Assembly: GCA_030490835.1 (NCBI GenBank)
Contig: CM059975.1
Span: 55,295,174-55,359,173, forward strand
Length of the DNA stretch: 64,000 nt
Origin: Annona cherimola
Lineage: Eukaryota > Streptophyta > Magnoliopsida > Magnoliales > Annonaceae
Reading direction: 5' to 3'
This document shows, one piece after another, positions 20,401 through 31,407 of the stretch. How positions within the stretch are numbered: the first letter of the stretch is position 1; every line of letters starts with the position of its first letter. The notes under the pieces were generated by a model. That model made no database searches. It had not been told where the DNA came from and saw nothing but the letters and a program-made list of their open reading frames with translations. The translations under genes and the position numbers were made by a program.

Positions 20401-21717
20401 TGGAAAGAAATACTGTTGCTGTCCAGATATCATAATAAATTCAGTAGAGGTCTGGGAGAGGACCAAAGAGTTGATGCGTATAGTCCAACAATTTTTACAC
20501 TTTTGGAGAATCTGCTCTGTTTTTTTTTTTCTTACCCCGCAATTTCTCTTATGGGAGTGCATTGCCCACACCAATGAGGAAGAACTATTAAGTTTTAAGA
20601 TGGTTGCCATCAGCATCAGAAAACAGAAGAAAGATGGGAAAAATGAGATTGTTGACTTCAGATTGTTGTGGATTGAAATTTTTTGTCCTTTTCCAATTTC
20701 AGCGAGCAGAATTTGAGAGCTGCCCTTAGTAAAATGGGAGTCAGGGGGCAAGAAACAGAAGAAATATTGGAAAAGGTTCGAAATAGACATTACCAGGTAT
20801 TCCATTGCCCTCAAATATCTTTGTTCTGATCTCAGTCCTTTCATTAACTTTATTGTTGTACCTTTTTTTATGTTTTGATCTTCTCCTCCCTTTCAGTTGG
20901 CTTGCACATTAACATTTGAAGCTGTCCATGTCTCTTCTTGCGACACTGGGATCAACCATCCAAACCAATTCTTCTGTGAAAGTCAGAAAATCCTTCAACC
21001 AAAGGTATTTGTAGAATCAATCCCCTCCAAAAAAAAAAAGAAGAAGTTATTTGTAAAATCTATAAACATAATGAAGATTTTGACATGCGATTAACTTCAA
21101 ATGACTAAGCTTTTTTATTTTTAATTGGAAGATTTTGTTGATTCTCATCCCCTTACAAATGCCACATACTCATACCCAGATCCACATGGAAATTTATGCA
21201 TCAATTAGCTGCTTCCATTCACTGAACTTGCATGAATGAAATTGTTGTAGAATTCAACTCTACAACATTTTAATCCTCCCACCAGCCACCAAAAAGGAGG
21301 CAAAATGTTTATTAATGACCATAGAAAAACTGATTGATATATTTTCTCAAGGGTCATTTTTCATAGGACGAGTTATCATTATGTATGCCAAATCAGGTGG
21401 TTCACAACATGGTGGTACCTTCACTGTCAAGGTGGGATGATCCCTTATTTGGAATGGGATACAAGGAATTGCCGAACATTCGTATTCATGTTAAATCCTC
21501 ATCAGGATGGCATGTACAACATAACTTTCAGACAAATGTATGGTTATGATGACAGGCACCTAAGTTACTGACATGTACAATATGATTCGCTTGGCACATA
21601 GATGGCAATGTTCCTCCATGAGTGGCCTGTCAAGCATTCTGTGATTATGAATTTCAGTGGCACTTATATTCGTATTCTCACTGTGGTATGACTTTGCAGA
21701 ATGAGGTAATAGCTTAA
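7456..21717 (+). CDS. PRIM2: DNA primase large subunit (19 exons)
   Basis: This is the regulatory subunit of the Pol alpha-primase complex, which makes the RNA-DNA primers that start nuclear DNA replication. Exons with matching phases: 7456-7594, 8606-8667, 8755-8858, 9246-9327, 9406-9465, 14773-14830, 15803-15822, 15934-16017, 16109-16173, 17105-17153, 17244-17291, 17369-17458, 17593-17652, 19688-19747, 19926-20000, 20090-20175, 20703-20796, 20897-21004, 21700-21717. They total 1362 bp, or 453 codons, the usual plant length. The four cysteines that hold the 4Fe-4S cluster are present at C280 (FPLCMRH), C359 (YSCQK), C375 (HHGCPYRHF) and C415 (LACTLTFE). Their spacing of 79/16/40 is near the 80/17/40 of human PRIM2. 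All introns are GT-AG except intron 13, which begins GC. The tiny last exon (NEVIA, stop) is the least certain part; without it the frame reads into intron and stops about 30 codons later. No internal stop was found. Confidence 0.95.
10350..10520. repeat. ~85-bp tandem duplication in PRIM2 intron 5
   Basis: Two imperfect copies share 'tattggtcaa', 'aaccaata', 'ctggaccaa', 'ctctgattt' and 'ttggtacga', and each ends in 'atcttttaca'. They are intronic and have no coding meaning. Confidence 0.7.
10825..10985. repeat. Direct duplication around a poly(C)/poly(A) tract, intron 5
   Basis: A segment starting 'acataaac' and reading through 'tcattatccaaaaacatcat' to 'cacactct...gctataacc' type sequence is repeated almost exactly about 90 bp later. 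The copies are separated by a short C-run followed by an A-run. This small open frame (10778-10990) is repeat-derived. Confidence 0.75.
11330..11499. repeat. 58-bp direct repeats flanking an (AAT)n microsatellite
   Basis: Identical 58-bp copies (11330-11387 and 11442-11499, beginning acgtacaagcaaacc and ending aatgcaatag) flank an uninterrupted ~55-bp AAT microsatellite at 11388-11441. The microsatellite probably grew at the duplication junction. Confidence 0.9.
11539..11939. mobile_element. 400-bp near-perfect fold-back MITE in PRIM2 intron 5
   Basis: The left end caatcctatgcacccgggtg is the exact reverse complement of the right end at 11920-11939. Both ends carry a second inverted block (caatgcacccgggtgtac on the left; its complement on the right). 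The arms pair almost to the centre near 11739. It is the best preserved member of the family seen at 6391-7340. I see no matching flanking target duplication. Confidence 0.8.
12976..13327. mobile_element. MITE-like repeat, family B (intron 5 copy)
   Basis: The ends carry related inverted text (gattgcacagtgcaatc on the left, gcggtgcaatctgattgcac on the right). The body ('aacataataaaat', 'ctaaaccatttaaaac', 'atgtggatgagatgatt') is homologous to 22840-23110. The borders are approximate. Confidence 0.5.
18650..19662 (+). repeat. 506-bp tandem duplication inside PRIM2 intron 13
   Basis: Two nearly identical copies lie head to tail (for example 'aggttgagatga' at 18681 and again at 19187). They differ at only a few positions, so the event is young compared with the surrounding intron. 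Both contain the same ~76-90-codon open frame, which is non-coding by context. The second copy ends about 25 bp before exon 14. Confidence 0.9.
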
Positions 21718-22839
21718 GGGAGGAAATACTTTGCTGGGTTGTGATGCCGTGGGTTTCGCCTGCAATTGGCTCAGTTTTGACCCTAAACTTCATCGAACAA
21801 TTGGATTCAATTGTCAAAACTTCGTAGATACATCGCCAAAATGTTCGCTGAAGATCCTAGTGATGATCATTCTCAGCATCACTTTAGAAGTTCTGTATGT
21901 AACAAACCTGCCAGTTCTGATCGACCTATTTAGTCTTATCTATCCAAAATTCTAAATGTGTGTAGGTTTGAAAACCCAGCATTGTTCTGCAACTGTCCAG
22001 AATGATGCAAAGTTGCCCTTATGTAATTCAAAACAATATTATCAAAACTGGGGGACCATTTGTTCTGATTGGTCACAACTTAGGAGTTGGACCTTGGCTG
22101 GTTTGGCCTACTCAACTGCCAAAGTTTTAATTTGAGATTTCAAATATCAATGCAAAGAAAATGATAGATTAGGATATATAGCTGTACCCTAGTGATAATT
22201 GATAACAGATGCATACTTCTCGATGGAAATTTATAGTTCTTCATGAATAATAACAAAATTATGTTGATCTTTCAACTGGTCCAAACTTCAAACCTGGTGG
22301 ACTGATGAATGGACCAGTCCACGAGAATTGAACAATTAGACTGATTCTACCTTTGATCAAGGTCTAGTAGCATTGGTTCACACCGTCTATTATGTTACAA
22401 TCAGGAAAATCTTGTTTGAACAAATTTGAACCTAGGTATGTAATACTAAATGAGAACATGACTGCTGCAAAATCACTCCGTTGAAAGTCCTATTCTGATG
22501 ATAAATTCGCAAAATGTGGTAGAATCTCATTTGTCTATTGGTAAAGTTGTTTCTACTTAACTATGATAAATAGTAGTTTCTTGTTTTTTTCGGCTTGTTA
22601 TCCTTGTGAAATCCTATGGGACAGGCCCGTTATCCATCACTTTCTTTTAACAGTCTCTGTTAGGTCCTGTAACATTGTAAAGAGAAATTCTCAAATTTAC
22701 TGTTGTAGGAATCTTCAGTCTACCATTACCCAATGCAGTGAAGTTAATGTTTGCTTCATGCTTATGAATGGAAGCTTCAACAAGTGCCCCAATGTCTACT
22801 TAGTAGCCAGATTCTCATCAAGTGCCCTAATGTATTGAT
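21718..22839. other. PRIM2 3' flank, no further gene seen
   Basis: This begins with the probable 3' UTR. No convincing open frame, RNA gene or repeat was recognised. Small open frames (for example 21731-21955 and 22563-22838) lack domains and coding bias. Confidence 0.5.
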
Positions 22840-23110
22840 GGTTGATGTAAAATCTACTCTATTTATTGTATTTAGCATTATTTATATTATCATGAAAACC
22901 GTTTTATTTGTCCAGTAGCACTTTGCATGGGCCTCATATATAAATGTGTAAAATTAACATAATAAAATGTTTTGATGTTAAATATCAATTTTAAAGTATT
23001 ATTTTTTGATGAATTTGAAGTAGTATTTTTAAGACCTAAACCATTCAAAATGTCATTACTATATGGATAGATGATTTTATTAAGTACTATATATATTCTA
23101 ATATATATAT
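22840..23110. mobile_element. MITE-like repeat, family B (downstream copy)
   Basis: It is collinear with 12976-13327 through 'aacataataaaat', 'atcaattttaaagt', 'cctaaaccattcaaaa' and 'atatggatagatgatttt'. The ends are degraded. An (AT)n(GT)n microsatellite (23098-23135) follows. Confidence 0.45.
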
Positions 23111-23135
23111 ATATATGTGTGTGTGCGCGTGCGAA

Positions 23136-24740
23136 TAGATCTAAGCATATTTTTTAATTTACATATGAATATAAATTTTTAAGCAAATGTGGCCCATGTG
23201 CAATTTAATTTGGATAAAATTTGGTCTTCTAACTAAACAAACGATGTTAAATACAATAAATGAATTGAATTTTGCATCAATCGTCAATATATTAAAAATC
23301 GACGAGGCTATATGGAATCGCTTCTATATATCTTGGTTACATAGAAGTGAAGCCCTTGTAGTGATTATAATCCTCATTTGCGTAATCGACATATTGGGGT
23401 AGTTTTGTTTGAAAAACTACAAGTCTGGCTACAAAATTTCCATTACTTTGAGAATGTTTTTTTCTAAAAAATTCAAACACTTAAATTCTGGGTTATTAGG
23501 TTTTTGGGTTTTGCTCCCATGAATTTGGTTGCAACTTATACTCTCTTAGTGTTTTGTTTAGCATTTTCTTGATTTTTTTGATTTAGATACAGGCCTTATA
23601 TTGTATTTAGAACTATTTGTTTGGAAATCAGTTTGTTTGAAAGCTTTTATAATCTACATGTTAAAAGAATTTCTTTTTGCAACTTTTTTTTTTTCTTTTG
23701 GATATTTCTGTCTTGGAATCATATTTTAGAATATTTCTATTTCGTACAACATATTTAATCAGCCCAATTAATTTGTTTAAATTTTTACTCAATGGATAGA
23801 TAATATCCATATGTGTGGCAGTAGGAGACAACGCTCCTACATGAGCCTCGGAGTCGAAAAAGACCATGCATGAGCACCAATTGTGATATACGCTTGGGCT
23901 CTACATGTTAAAAGAAATGGTTTTAAGGAGTCCTGTGTTGGCTATTATAATGGCTAAAAATTAAATCTTAAACTGAAAAGAAGAGAGTTCTTGGAAGTTT
24001 ACAAGTGTCTGATGTTAAATATGATGTGATGCAATTAAAAACTGTGGCTGAGCTGCCAGACCAGGGAAGATAATATCATACATTAGGACCTATAACCCAT
24101 GAGTTCAAGATTATTTTTTTGTGGTTGGTTGAGTTGCAGAGTTTGAGTATTATAAGTAGTATTAGAGCATACTTTCAGTATAAATATGATTCGGAGAGTC
24201 GTAAAGTTGATCCAGTAAAAGTCAGGCGGAAGTTCGAATTGACTTGTAAACTTATAATTGAATCTCACATAAAAAAAAGTGGAGAGTTTTTGGAGGTTAA
24301 TAAGTATATTCTAAGATATATAGCCATGGGGTGAGGTTTTTTTTTTTTGGTCATTGTGTTACAATTACAAACTATGCATATATCCATCCAGAATGCTTTT
24401 TCATATCTTATTAATATTTATATAGAAGTACATAAAAATATAAAAAATTGCGAAACCCAATACACGTTGCAATAGAGTACATGGGAGCAAAGCCACTTCC
24501 CAAAAAAAAAAAAAAAATACTTTGGAGTAATTTGCGTATATGTCAAATCAAAAATTAAACATCTTTGCATTCACACCATTGATTTTAACCTTTTTCATCC
24601 GTGCTAATAATTTTGAAATATTTTGCTTCTATGCCGTTGTAGACATCCCCATTTTGAGCCATTTTTCGATTATATTAATTAATTTTAGGCCCATTTTATG
24701 CAATAGTGCTATTTGAAATTATATGTATAGTTTGGATTAA
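23136..24740. other. AT-rich intergenic sequence
   Basis: Nothing supported. Short open frames occur on both strands without recognisable domains; poly(T), poly(A) and TA runs are frequent. Confidence 0.5.
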
Positions 24741-26690
24741 TTTGAAATTAAAGGTGCATCACTGGGACATGTTTACGCTGGAGGATTGTTGCAAAATGAT
24801 TTGATCAAGCAACACAAAAATCTGCAGTTCGGATTATTTGCACATGGTTGTATGTGTACAATTCTGAATACAGAAGCAGACCACGATAATCTACACCTCA
24901 TCTTCCCAGATCGCACAAGTTTTTCGTTGACGAAAAAAGGCCATGGCTGCCCATTTGCGATCACCTCCAACAGCCATCAGATGGCCGATCAGAGCCGTTC
25001 ACAAGGTCGCCAACATCATGATACCACCATGTCTATCGTCAGCGTCTTCCACTTCACCATCTTTGGCAGATCCACCCTCATCAAGATTTTCGTCTAAAAC
25101 ACTATCTCTTATCTGTTGTCGCGCCACTACTCTCTTCTGCCCAACCTTTATTTCGATAGCAACCTTCGTGGCGGCATCTCCTCTGGCTTCGTCTCCAACC
25201 GCATCCATCTCTTCTCTAGATCTGGCAACGCAGCTCCACACCGGCGACCCCTGCTTCCATTTTCAGCATCCATGACGCCATTAAAAACCCACTACCAGCA
25301 TCCATGGTGGAACTCCGACTCCATCCAGTGAGCAACGCTCTTCCTATCCATCACGGCAGCAGCTGCAACATGTCCCACCAACTATCTCCACCATCCAGTC
25401 CCGTTGCTTGGTCACCAAGCAAGATTACTTAGGGATGAAGTAACGAGCAGCCAATTGCAGTGCGCCGTGTCAGCAGCCCTTGGCCAAACGCTTATAAGTA
25501 CCCAGCTCCACCACAACGTCGGACATAGAATAAGCTCCCAGCAAAGAGGAGAGGAGACGCTGCTTTGCTTGGCAGCCATGCTAGCTTAGCCTCCTCCATT
25601 CTTTAGCCTTTTTTTTTTATCTTCATCATTCCAAAAATAAAAGCCTGTTGTCTCTTTATTTTGCTACAAAAGCAAGTCTCTATCACGGCTCTAGAAATAC
25701 CATTTCCATCCCCACCACTGTTCCAGCCCTCCGTTCTAAAAAAGCTTATCCGTCTCGTAAAAGCCCCAGCCCAGCTATACAAGTTCCGGTCTCCAAAAAA
25801 TGCTCCATTTATTTTTATTATCTATAGCGTATAATTTGCATGTAACCCATATTTCTGTTTATGTAAGCCGGTGCTTTATCAATATAATATTTGAGTTCTA
25901 ATCTAAGTTAGTGGTGACTCTTTTTTTATTTCTTTTATTATTTTTATTTTAATACTTTAATCCTTATTTATTGCAACAATACTTACCGTAAGGCTTACTG
26001 CCTGTGAAAGGGGTGCTATAGCTGTCTACATCATAAATAGTGTGAGTTTTCAAAACTATTATTAATCTTAAAGATCTCTTATATAGTAAATAGATTATTC
26101 TAGCATCTAGCTGATTTTGGAGCTAAATGCGGTCGTTTTCATCCATGTCATGCCAACGGTTTTGCAATTATGCCAACATTTTTAGAACTATTGTGCGCCA
26201 GCTGCTAACTATATCTAATGTTAATTCAAATGGGCAATGACAATTTCATAAAAAAAAAAGGGCAAGGACAAAAATGCGCCAACCTTGTAACTGCACAGCA
26301 GAAGAATCAAGGACCCAATTGCTTCCGTTCTGCACCAATCAAAAAAGAAAAAGAAAATAAAAAAAAATAATAAAACTACTTCCTACTACGGCAGTGCATC
26401 GCCGGGGTGTAATGTGCCCCAAGTTAGCACCTCTTCAAATCGATGTTAGGATCCTAAAGCTTAGGAATATTCCAAAATCCATATGTGGTTGAGAAACTTA
26501 TAACAACGGTAGTTACAAAAATAACAATGATTCTTGTAATAAGGGGTTTTCGATCCGTACTTACAAGGTCGGGTCGAAATCGGAAGTGCGTCATAATTTT
26601 TGCAAAATTGTAACTGTACTGACAATGTTTACCTTAAATTTATAGGCATTCACTTAGGGTTGAAATACCCTTGTAAACAAATAAAACTAT
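24741..26690. other. Unidentified GC-balanced island with LTR-like tail
   Basis: Positions 24880-25600 have higher GC than their surroundings and hold overlapping open frames on both strands (for example 24786-25097 and 24943-25275 plus; 25241-24999 minus). I recognise no domain. The segment 25800-26030 is T-rich with LTR- or UTR-like text. It may be a decayed retroelement leader or a captured fragment, but I cannot name it. Confidence 0.3.
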
Positions 26691-26699
26691 AAAAACGCC

Positions 26700-26990
26700 T
26701 TTAAATTGCGAAAAGATTTTATTTTTAAAAAATATTTCTTACATTAAATTGGAGTGAGGAATATTTTTAAAAGCAAATTTTTTTTATGTTAAACAGATTT
26801 TCTTGCATTTTACATTTTTTTGTTTATAGGGTATTTTTGTTGTTTAAAAATATTTTTATTTTTAAAAAATATTCAATGGATGTGAGGAATTTTTTTAAAA
26901 AGTAAAATTTTTAATTTTAAAATTATTTTCTTGCATTTTATACTTTTATTTGTTCATGGATGTATTTTTTTCATTTAAAATTTTTTTTAA
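26700..26990. repeat. Degenerate ~150-bp AT-rich duplication
   Basis: Two related blocks share 'tatttttaaaaaatatt', 'gtgaggaat', 'tttaaaa', 'tttcttgcattttacat' and a 'tttgttta' or 'tttgttca' ending. No function is visible. Confidence 0.5.
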
Positions 26991-27148
26991 GCCAAGCAAT
27001 ATGCCTACAATTTTAAGAAAATCTTTAAAGTACATATGAAAATTTTGCAAAAGTGTTTGAGATGCATATAATTTTGATCAAACCTTGTCGGTATAGATAA
27101 AAAAAAGGCATGATTCACTTAGCCGTGGCTATAAATCTTTTTTTTTTT

Positions 27149-27384
27149 TAAACGTATTAAGTTATATATATTTCATCTATAAACTAAGTTTTTCTTATCA
27201 TTATTCGACATATTTATATATTTTTATTTTCGAACATAGGGGCATTGTGGTAATTTTTTCTCAAATTTTTTCTCAAAAAATTAACACAATGCTCTTGTGT
27301 TTAAAAATAAAAAAAATATAAATATATTAAAAACGATTAAACTTAGTTTATAGATTAAATTCACTAATTTAACATGTTTATAAC
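27149..27384. mobile_element. Fold-back MITE, family C
   Basis: This is an imperfect palindrome. The left arm ('ctataaactaagttt', 'tatttatatatttttatttt', 'ggcattgtgg') is mirrored by the right arm ('cacaatgctcttgtg', 'aaatataaatatatt', 'aaacttagtttatag'). It lies just left of a solo LTR. Confidence 0.6.
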
Positions 27385-27411
27385 AAAAATGTGTTAAATG
27401 GACATAGTTGG

Positions 27412-29048
27412 TGTTGGTCCCGAGTTAATGACAAAACCCAAGAGAGGAAGGGTGAATTGGGTTCTTATAAAATTCTTTGGTAAATTAAAAACTTAACCCC
27501 TTGAAAGTTTAATCCCCTTGATTGATGAAATGAAATGGAAAGCAATATAATGTAGAGAGCAGAAATATAAATCAAGCACACAAGATTTTTATAGTGGTTC
27601 GGGCAACCTCCCTACTCCACTCTTCCAAGCTCACACTCCTTGTGACTTGGGTTCCACTATTGTATTCCTCAAATACAATTAGAGCCACTGCTCTCTTCTA
27701 GATTCCAGCTCTAGGGGGCTTCAACAAATCTCAGCACAAGTAGGTGATGAGTTCCACTCCAATCACACATTACTTTGCTTACACTTGATCTTAGTTCCTC
27801 AAACTAGATCAAGTTTAATACAATCAAATGAAATAACAAAGGAATCTACACGTTACGGTTGTGTAGAAGCAGTTTGGCGCAGAGAAGAACTCGTAGAATT
27901 GGCTTTGAAGATTCAGAAGTTGAGCTCTAGCAGTTTGAAGCAAAGTTCTTCTTCTTTGGATTGGCTTGATCTCTTTAATGCTCTTGAAGATGGGAGTTAT
28001 GCACACTTAATGATTTTCAGCTTCTTCCCTCGTCCACAATGAATGCCTTTTATAATTGTGGAGGGAATCCGAACGTTTGAAGGTAGGTGGCACGCATTTA
28101 ATGCGCTAACGTTCAAATATTTTCCGACCGTTGCGACCCAAGTCGCAGGCGGAGTCGACTTCGGGTGCGACTTCGCCCAAGTCGCAGATGGAGTCGACTT
28201 CGGGTGCGACTTCGCCTTCCGTAGCAACTTCAAGTTCCAGATTGGGTCGACTTGGGCATCGACTTGAAAAACTCCGGGATGCTTTGTTTTACTTAGGCTT
28301 CTCCATTCCTTTAGTTCTTTTACATTTTTCATATCTTCTTGAATCATTATGTCTTCTCTTTAGCTTGCTTTCATTTGCTTCCATGTTTTGCAAGCTTTGA
28401 ATCCATGAGACTTGAATTATGTAATCTTGAACAATTCTTCTTGGTTGAGTTTATGCATCCTGCTTGGACTTAGATTAATCTTCATATGTTTCAGTTTGAG
28501 CATCTAGGTTGCCTTGATCTTCATCTTCATACAGGTTTGTCTTGAAAATTGGTTAATCCAACTTATCTTCTGAAAAATCCCCTCTGCCCGATCGAAGTCG
28601 ATGCCAGAGTCGACTTCGTCTGCGACTTCACCTCAAGTCGCAAGTGGAGTCGACTTGGGGTGCGACTTCGGCACTTCGGGGTCTGGACTTCAACTCTGGA
28701 AGGTTTTGTCATGTTAAAGTCGATACTGGAGTCGACTTGGTCTGCGACTTCGACCCAAGTCGCATGCGAAGTCGACTTCATTTGCGACTTCGGCAGTTCA
28801 GCTCTCCATTTTCAACTCTGGAAGGAATTGACGCCTCGAAGTAGATGCTGGAGTCGACTTGGGGATCGACTTGGCCTAAGTCGATGCCTGAGTCGACTTG
28901 GAAATCGACTTAACCTTCCATGCTTTGTTTTCTTCAAATGTATAGCCTTTAATCACTTCCACAAACATGTTAGTAGCCAAGACTTACTCAAATTTATTTG
29001 TTAATCATCAAAACATAGATTTAGCTTGTTTTCCACATATTTCCAACA
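27412..29048 (-). mobile_element. SIRE-like copia solo LTR (minus) with target duplication
   Basis: On the minus strand it begins TGTTGGAAA and ends GGGACCAACA, that is TG...CA with a complementary TGTTGG/CCAACA edge. It is flanked by perfect 5-bp duplications gttgg (27407-27411 and 29049-29053), so it is a solo LTR. It is the same family as 35874-37593, in opposite orientation. The body holds aagtcgcac/gtcgactc minisatellite blocks (28130-28265 and 28590-28910), which keep several frames open. No protein is encoded. Confidence 0.9.
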
Positions 29049-29053
29049 GTTGG

Positions 29054-29891
29054 GCCATAACTGCAGTCGGCCAAAAAAAATCATGCCTCATAGAAAAAGA
29101 ACTATGGACTTAATTATCATAAAATTCATCATCATTTACATCAATTTGAAAATACATCTCATTCCTCTCAATTTGCATAACGTCCCATGTCAAATACATA
29201 ATGAATACATGTAAAAAAAAATACATATGACTAAATGCATCTCATAAATAATTAATATCAACATGAGAATTAAATAATTGATTTGATGAATGACTAAACA
29301 TAGATAATATAATTTAGCTGTATTAATAATTGCTTTATGTTATTAATTAAGTTCGGGGTGTCAAGGATGGAACATATGGAACAAATGAAGCAAATTGAGA
29401 AGAAATTACAAAAACATATATGAAGGATCACATTACAAATATGTAAATACGGAATACTAGGGGAAATCGACTTCCACACTAAGTCAACTTAACAAACAAA
29501 AGAGACGCATTTTCATTGTGGGAGTCGAATTTAACTTCCAAACATAGCAAAAGCTTTGGGGTCATTGTGTAAATGGGAAGTCAACCTAATGACTTTAAAA
29601 GGAAATATTTTATGTGCAATAAAATCGGCTTAACTTAATGGCTAGTAACGGGAAAGATGCACTGGCTAAAAATCCATCAGTTGGGTGCAACAGATCTTTT
29701 TAAGAAGGGTTATATAAAAAAAAATTCCTTCATTATCTGACCAACAAGAAATCTTCATGACCTTTAAGTTTCTATTGTCTCTCAAGAAATTTCTCTTTTG
29801 TAAGAAATAGTGTTGAGTAACTCTTCTAGAGTTTTAAATTCAGCTATGTCTAAAGCTTCTTCACTGATTCCTTGCAACACATACAACAGGC
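29054..29891. other. Intergenic sequence, nothing recognised
   Basis: AT-rich, with no supported gene, RNA or repeat. Small open frames (29026-29214 plus, 29479-29294 minus) have no domain signature. Confidence 0.5.
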
Positions 29892-30230
29892 ATGATCATT
29901 TTAGACTAGTTCAAAATAAATATTTTCGTTTGTTTTAAATTTTTTTACAAAACTGTTATTCTAGTTATATTTAATCAATAAACTAAGTTTTATCATTTTG
30001 AAAAAGTGTATATATTTGTTTTAGATTTTTTAATATATAGGTATTTTAGTCATTTTAAATTATTAAAACATGACTAAAATACTGCTATGTTTTGAAAATT
30101 CAAAATAAATAAATATATCTCCAACATTGATAAAAATTGGTTTACAAATTAAATATAACCAAATTAACAATTTTGTAAAAATTTTATGAAAATAACAAAA
30201 AATATTTTTGGATTGGTCTGAAATGATCAT
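29892..30230. mobile_element. Fold-back MITE, family D (340 bp)
   Basis: The left end atgatcattttagactagtt pairs with the right end 'gattggtctgaaatgatcat', and the AT-rich arms mirror each other around ~30065 ('attttagtcattttaaatta' against 'taattt...gactaaaat' style). The TTAGAC-type ends differ from family A (cacccggg). Confidence 0.6.
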
Positions 30231-30474
30231 TTTACACAACGTGTAATTTCTTTTTAATATTGGGGAAAATTCCATTTATTATATCCATGAACTTTCAAAA
30301 ATACCTTGTGTACCCATATATTTTTACCCTAATTCCAAATATACTTATTCACTTCATGCATTGTTAGTCACTTGCAAGATATGAATACTTTAACATCATA
30401 ATACTTTCAAAATTTCCAAATTGCCCATGCTTTCTTCTTCCATTAAATAGCGTACCAGATCCTCTATTAGCTTG

Positions 30475-31407
30475 GCACCTATGAAAATTAAGTGTGCCAT
30501 CCCAAACTCTATTTCCTACAAAAAATTTGATAACAAATTTTCAGAAAAAATAACTAATAAAACTCAACTTCAAAGATTTTTGGGAGAATTAAATTATGTG
30601 TTTGATTTTTATCTAAATCTTAGAACCATGTGCAAACCCTTATATCAAAGACTTAAGAAAAATTTACCAAATTGGACTAATTGACATACAAAGATTGTCC
30701 AACAAATTAAGAAACAAATAACGAATTTTCCTGTCTTAAGTCTTGCTGATCTAGCAGCAAAAAAAATTGTAGAAACAGATGTCTCAGATATAGGCTATGG
30801 GGAATCCTTAAACAAGTGAAAGGAAAAAAAAACAAATAGTTCAATACCATTCAGGTATATAGAATGAAACACAACAAAAATACTCAACAATAAGAAACAA
30901 AATTTTAAGTATTGTTTTATGCATAAAAAAGTTTCAACATAATTTATTAAACTAAACCTTTTTAGTATGAGTAGATTGTAAAACAGCTAAATATGTTTGC
31001 AAAAAGATGTTCAAAATAAAGTTTCAAAATACATTTTTGCAAGATAGCAGACATTTTTATCAAGCTTTGATTTTGAAATAGAATTTATAAAAGACACTTC
31101 AAATTCAATCTCTGACTTTCTAACTAGAGAATTTCTTCAGGGAAGTCTTCAACAATTGGCGGTAATGACTCTGCAAAAGCCACCCAATAAATTAGAAGTC
31201 AAACAACAAACCCTTGACTCATATTCACAATACCAAATAAACATGTCTCATTCCTCTATCACCAATATCATAAACTTGTCAAGCCCTTTGTATGTAGAGA
31301 TGACTGCAAGGACTCACACTAAACTAAGAAGCCAAACTCAAACCTCCACTCCTCAAACAAAAATGACACCTCTGACATTATTAGGACCAAAAACTTCCCA
31401 AATACCC
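30475..31407 (+). pseudogene. Endogenous pararetrovirus (Caulimoviridae) RT/RNase H remnant
   Basis: A 70-codon open frame (30472-30684) resembles the end of a caulimovirid reverse transcriptase (a QRFLG..NYV-type segment followed by a KPLYQRLKK stretch). Homologous text continues to about 31140 across stops and frame changes through the RNase H region. The catalytic RT motif is not present, and the stretch has several stops and indels, so it is a dead genomic relic. The following 105-codon frame (31156-31473) may be its unrecognised continuation. It is cut at 31407 exactly where the Tekay LTR starts. Caulimovirid identity is inferred from motif style, not from a search. Confidence 0.6.

Noticed and set aside
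24943..25275. 110-codon frame in a GC-balanced island as a host gene
   Set aside because: Overlapping frames on both strands are equally open and no domain is recognisable; kept only as an unidentified segment.
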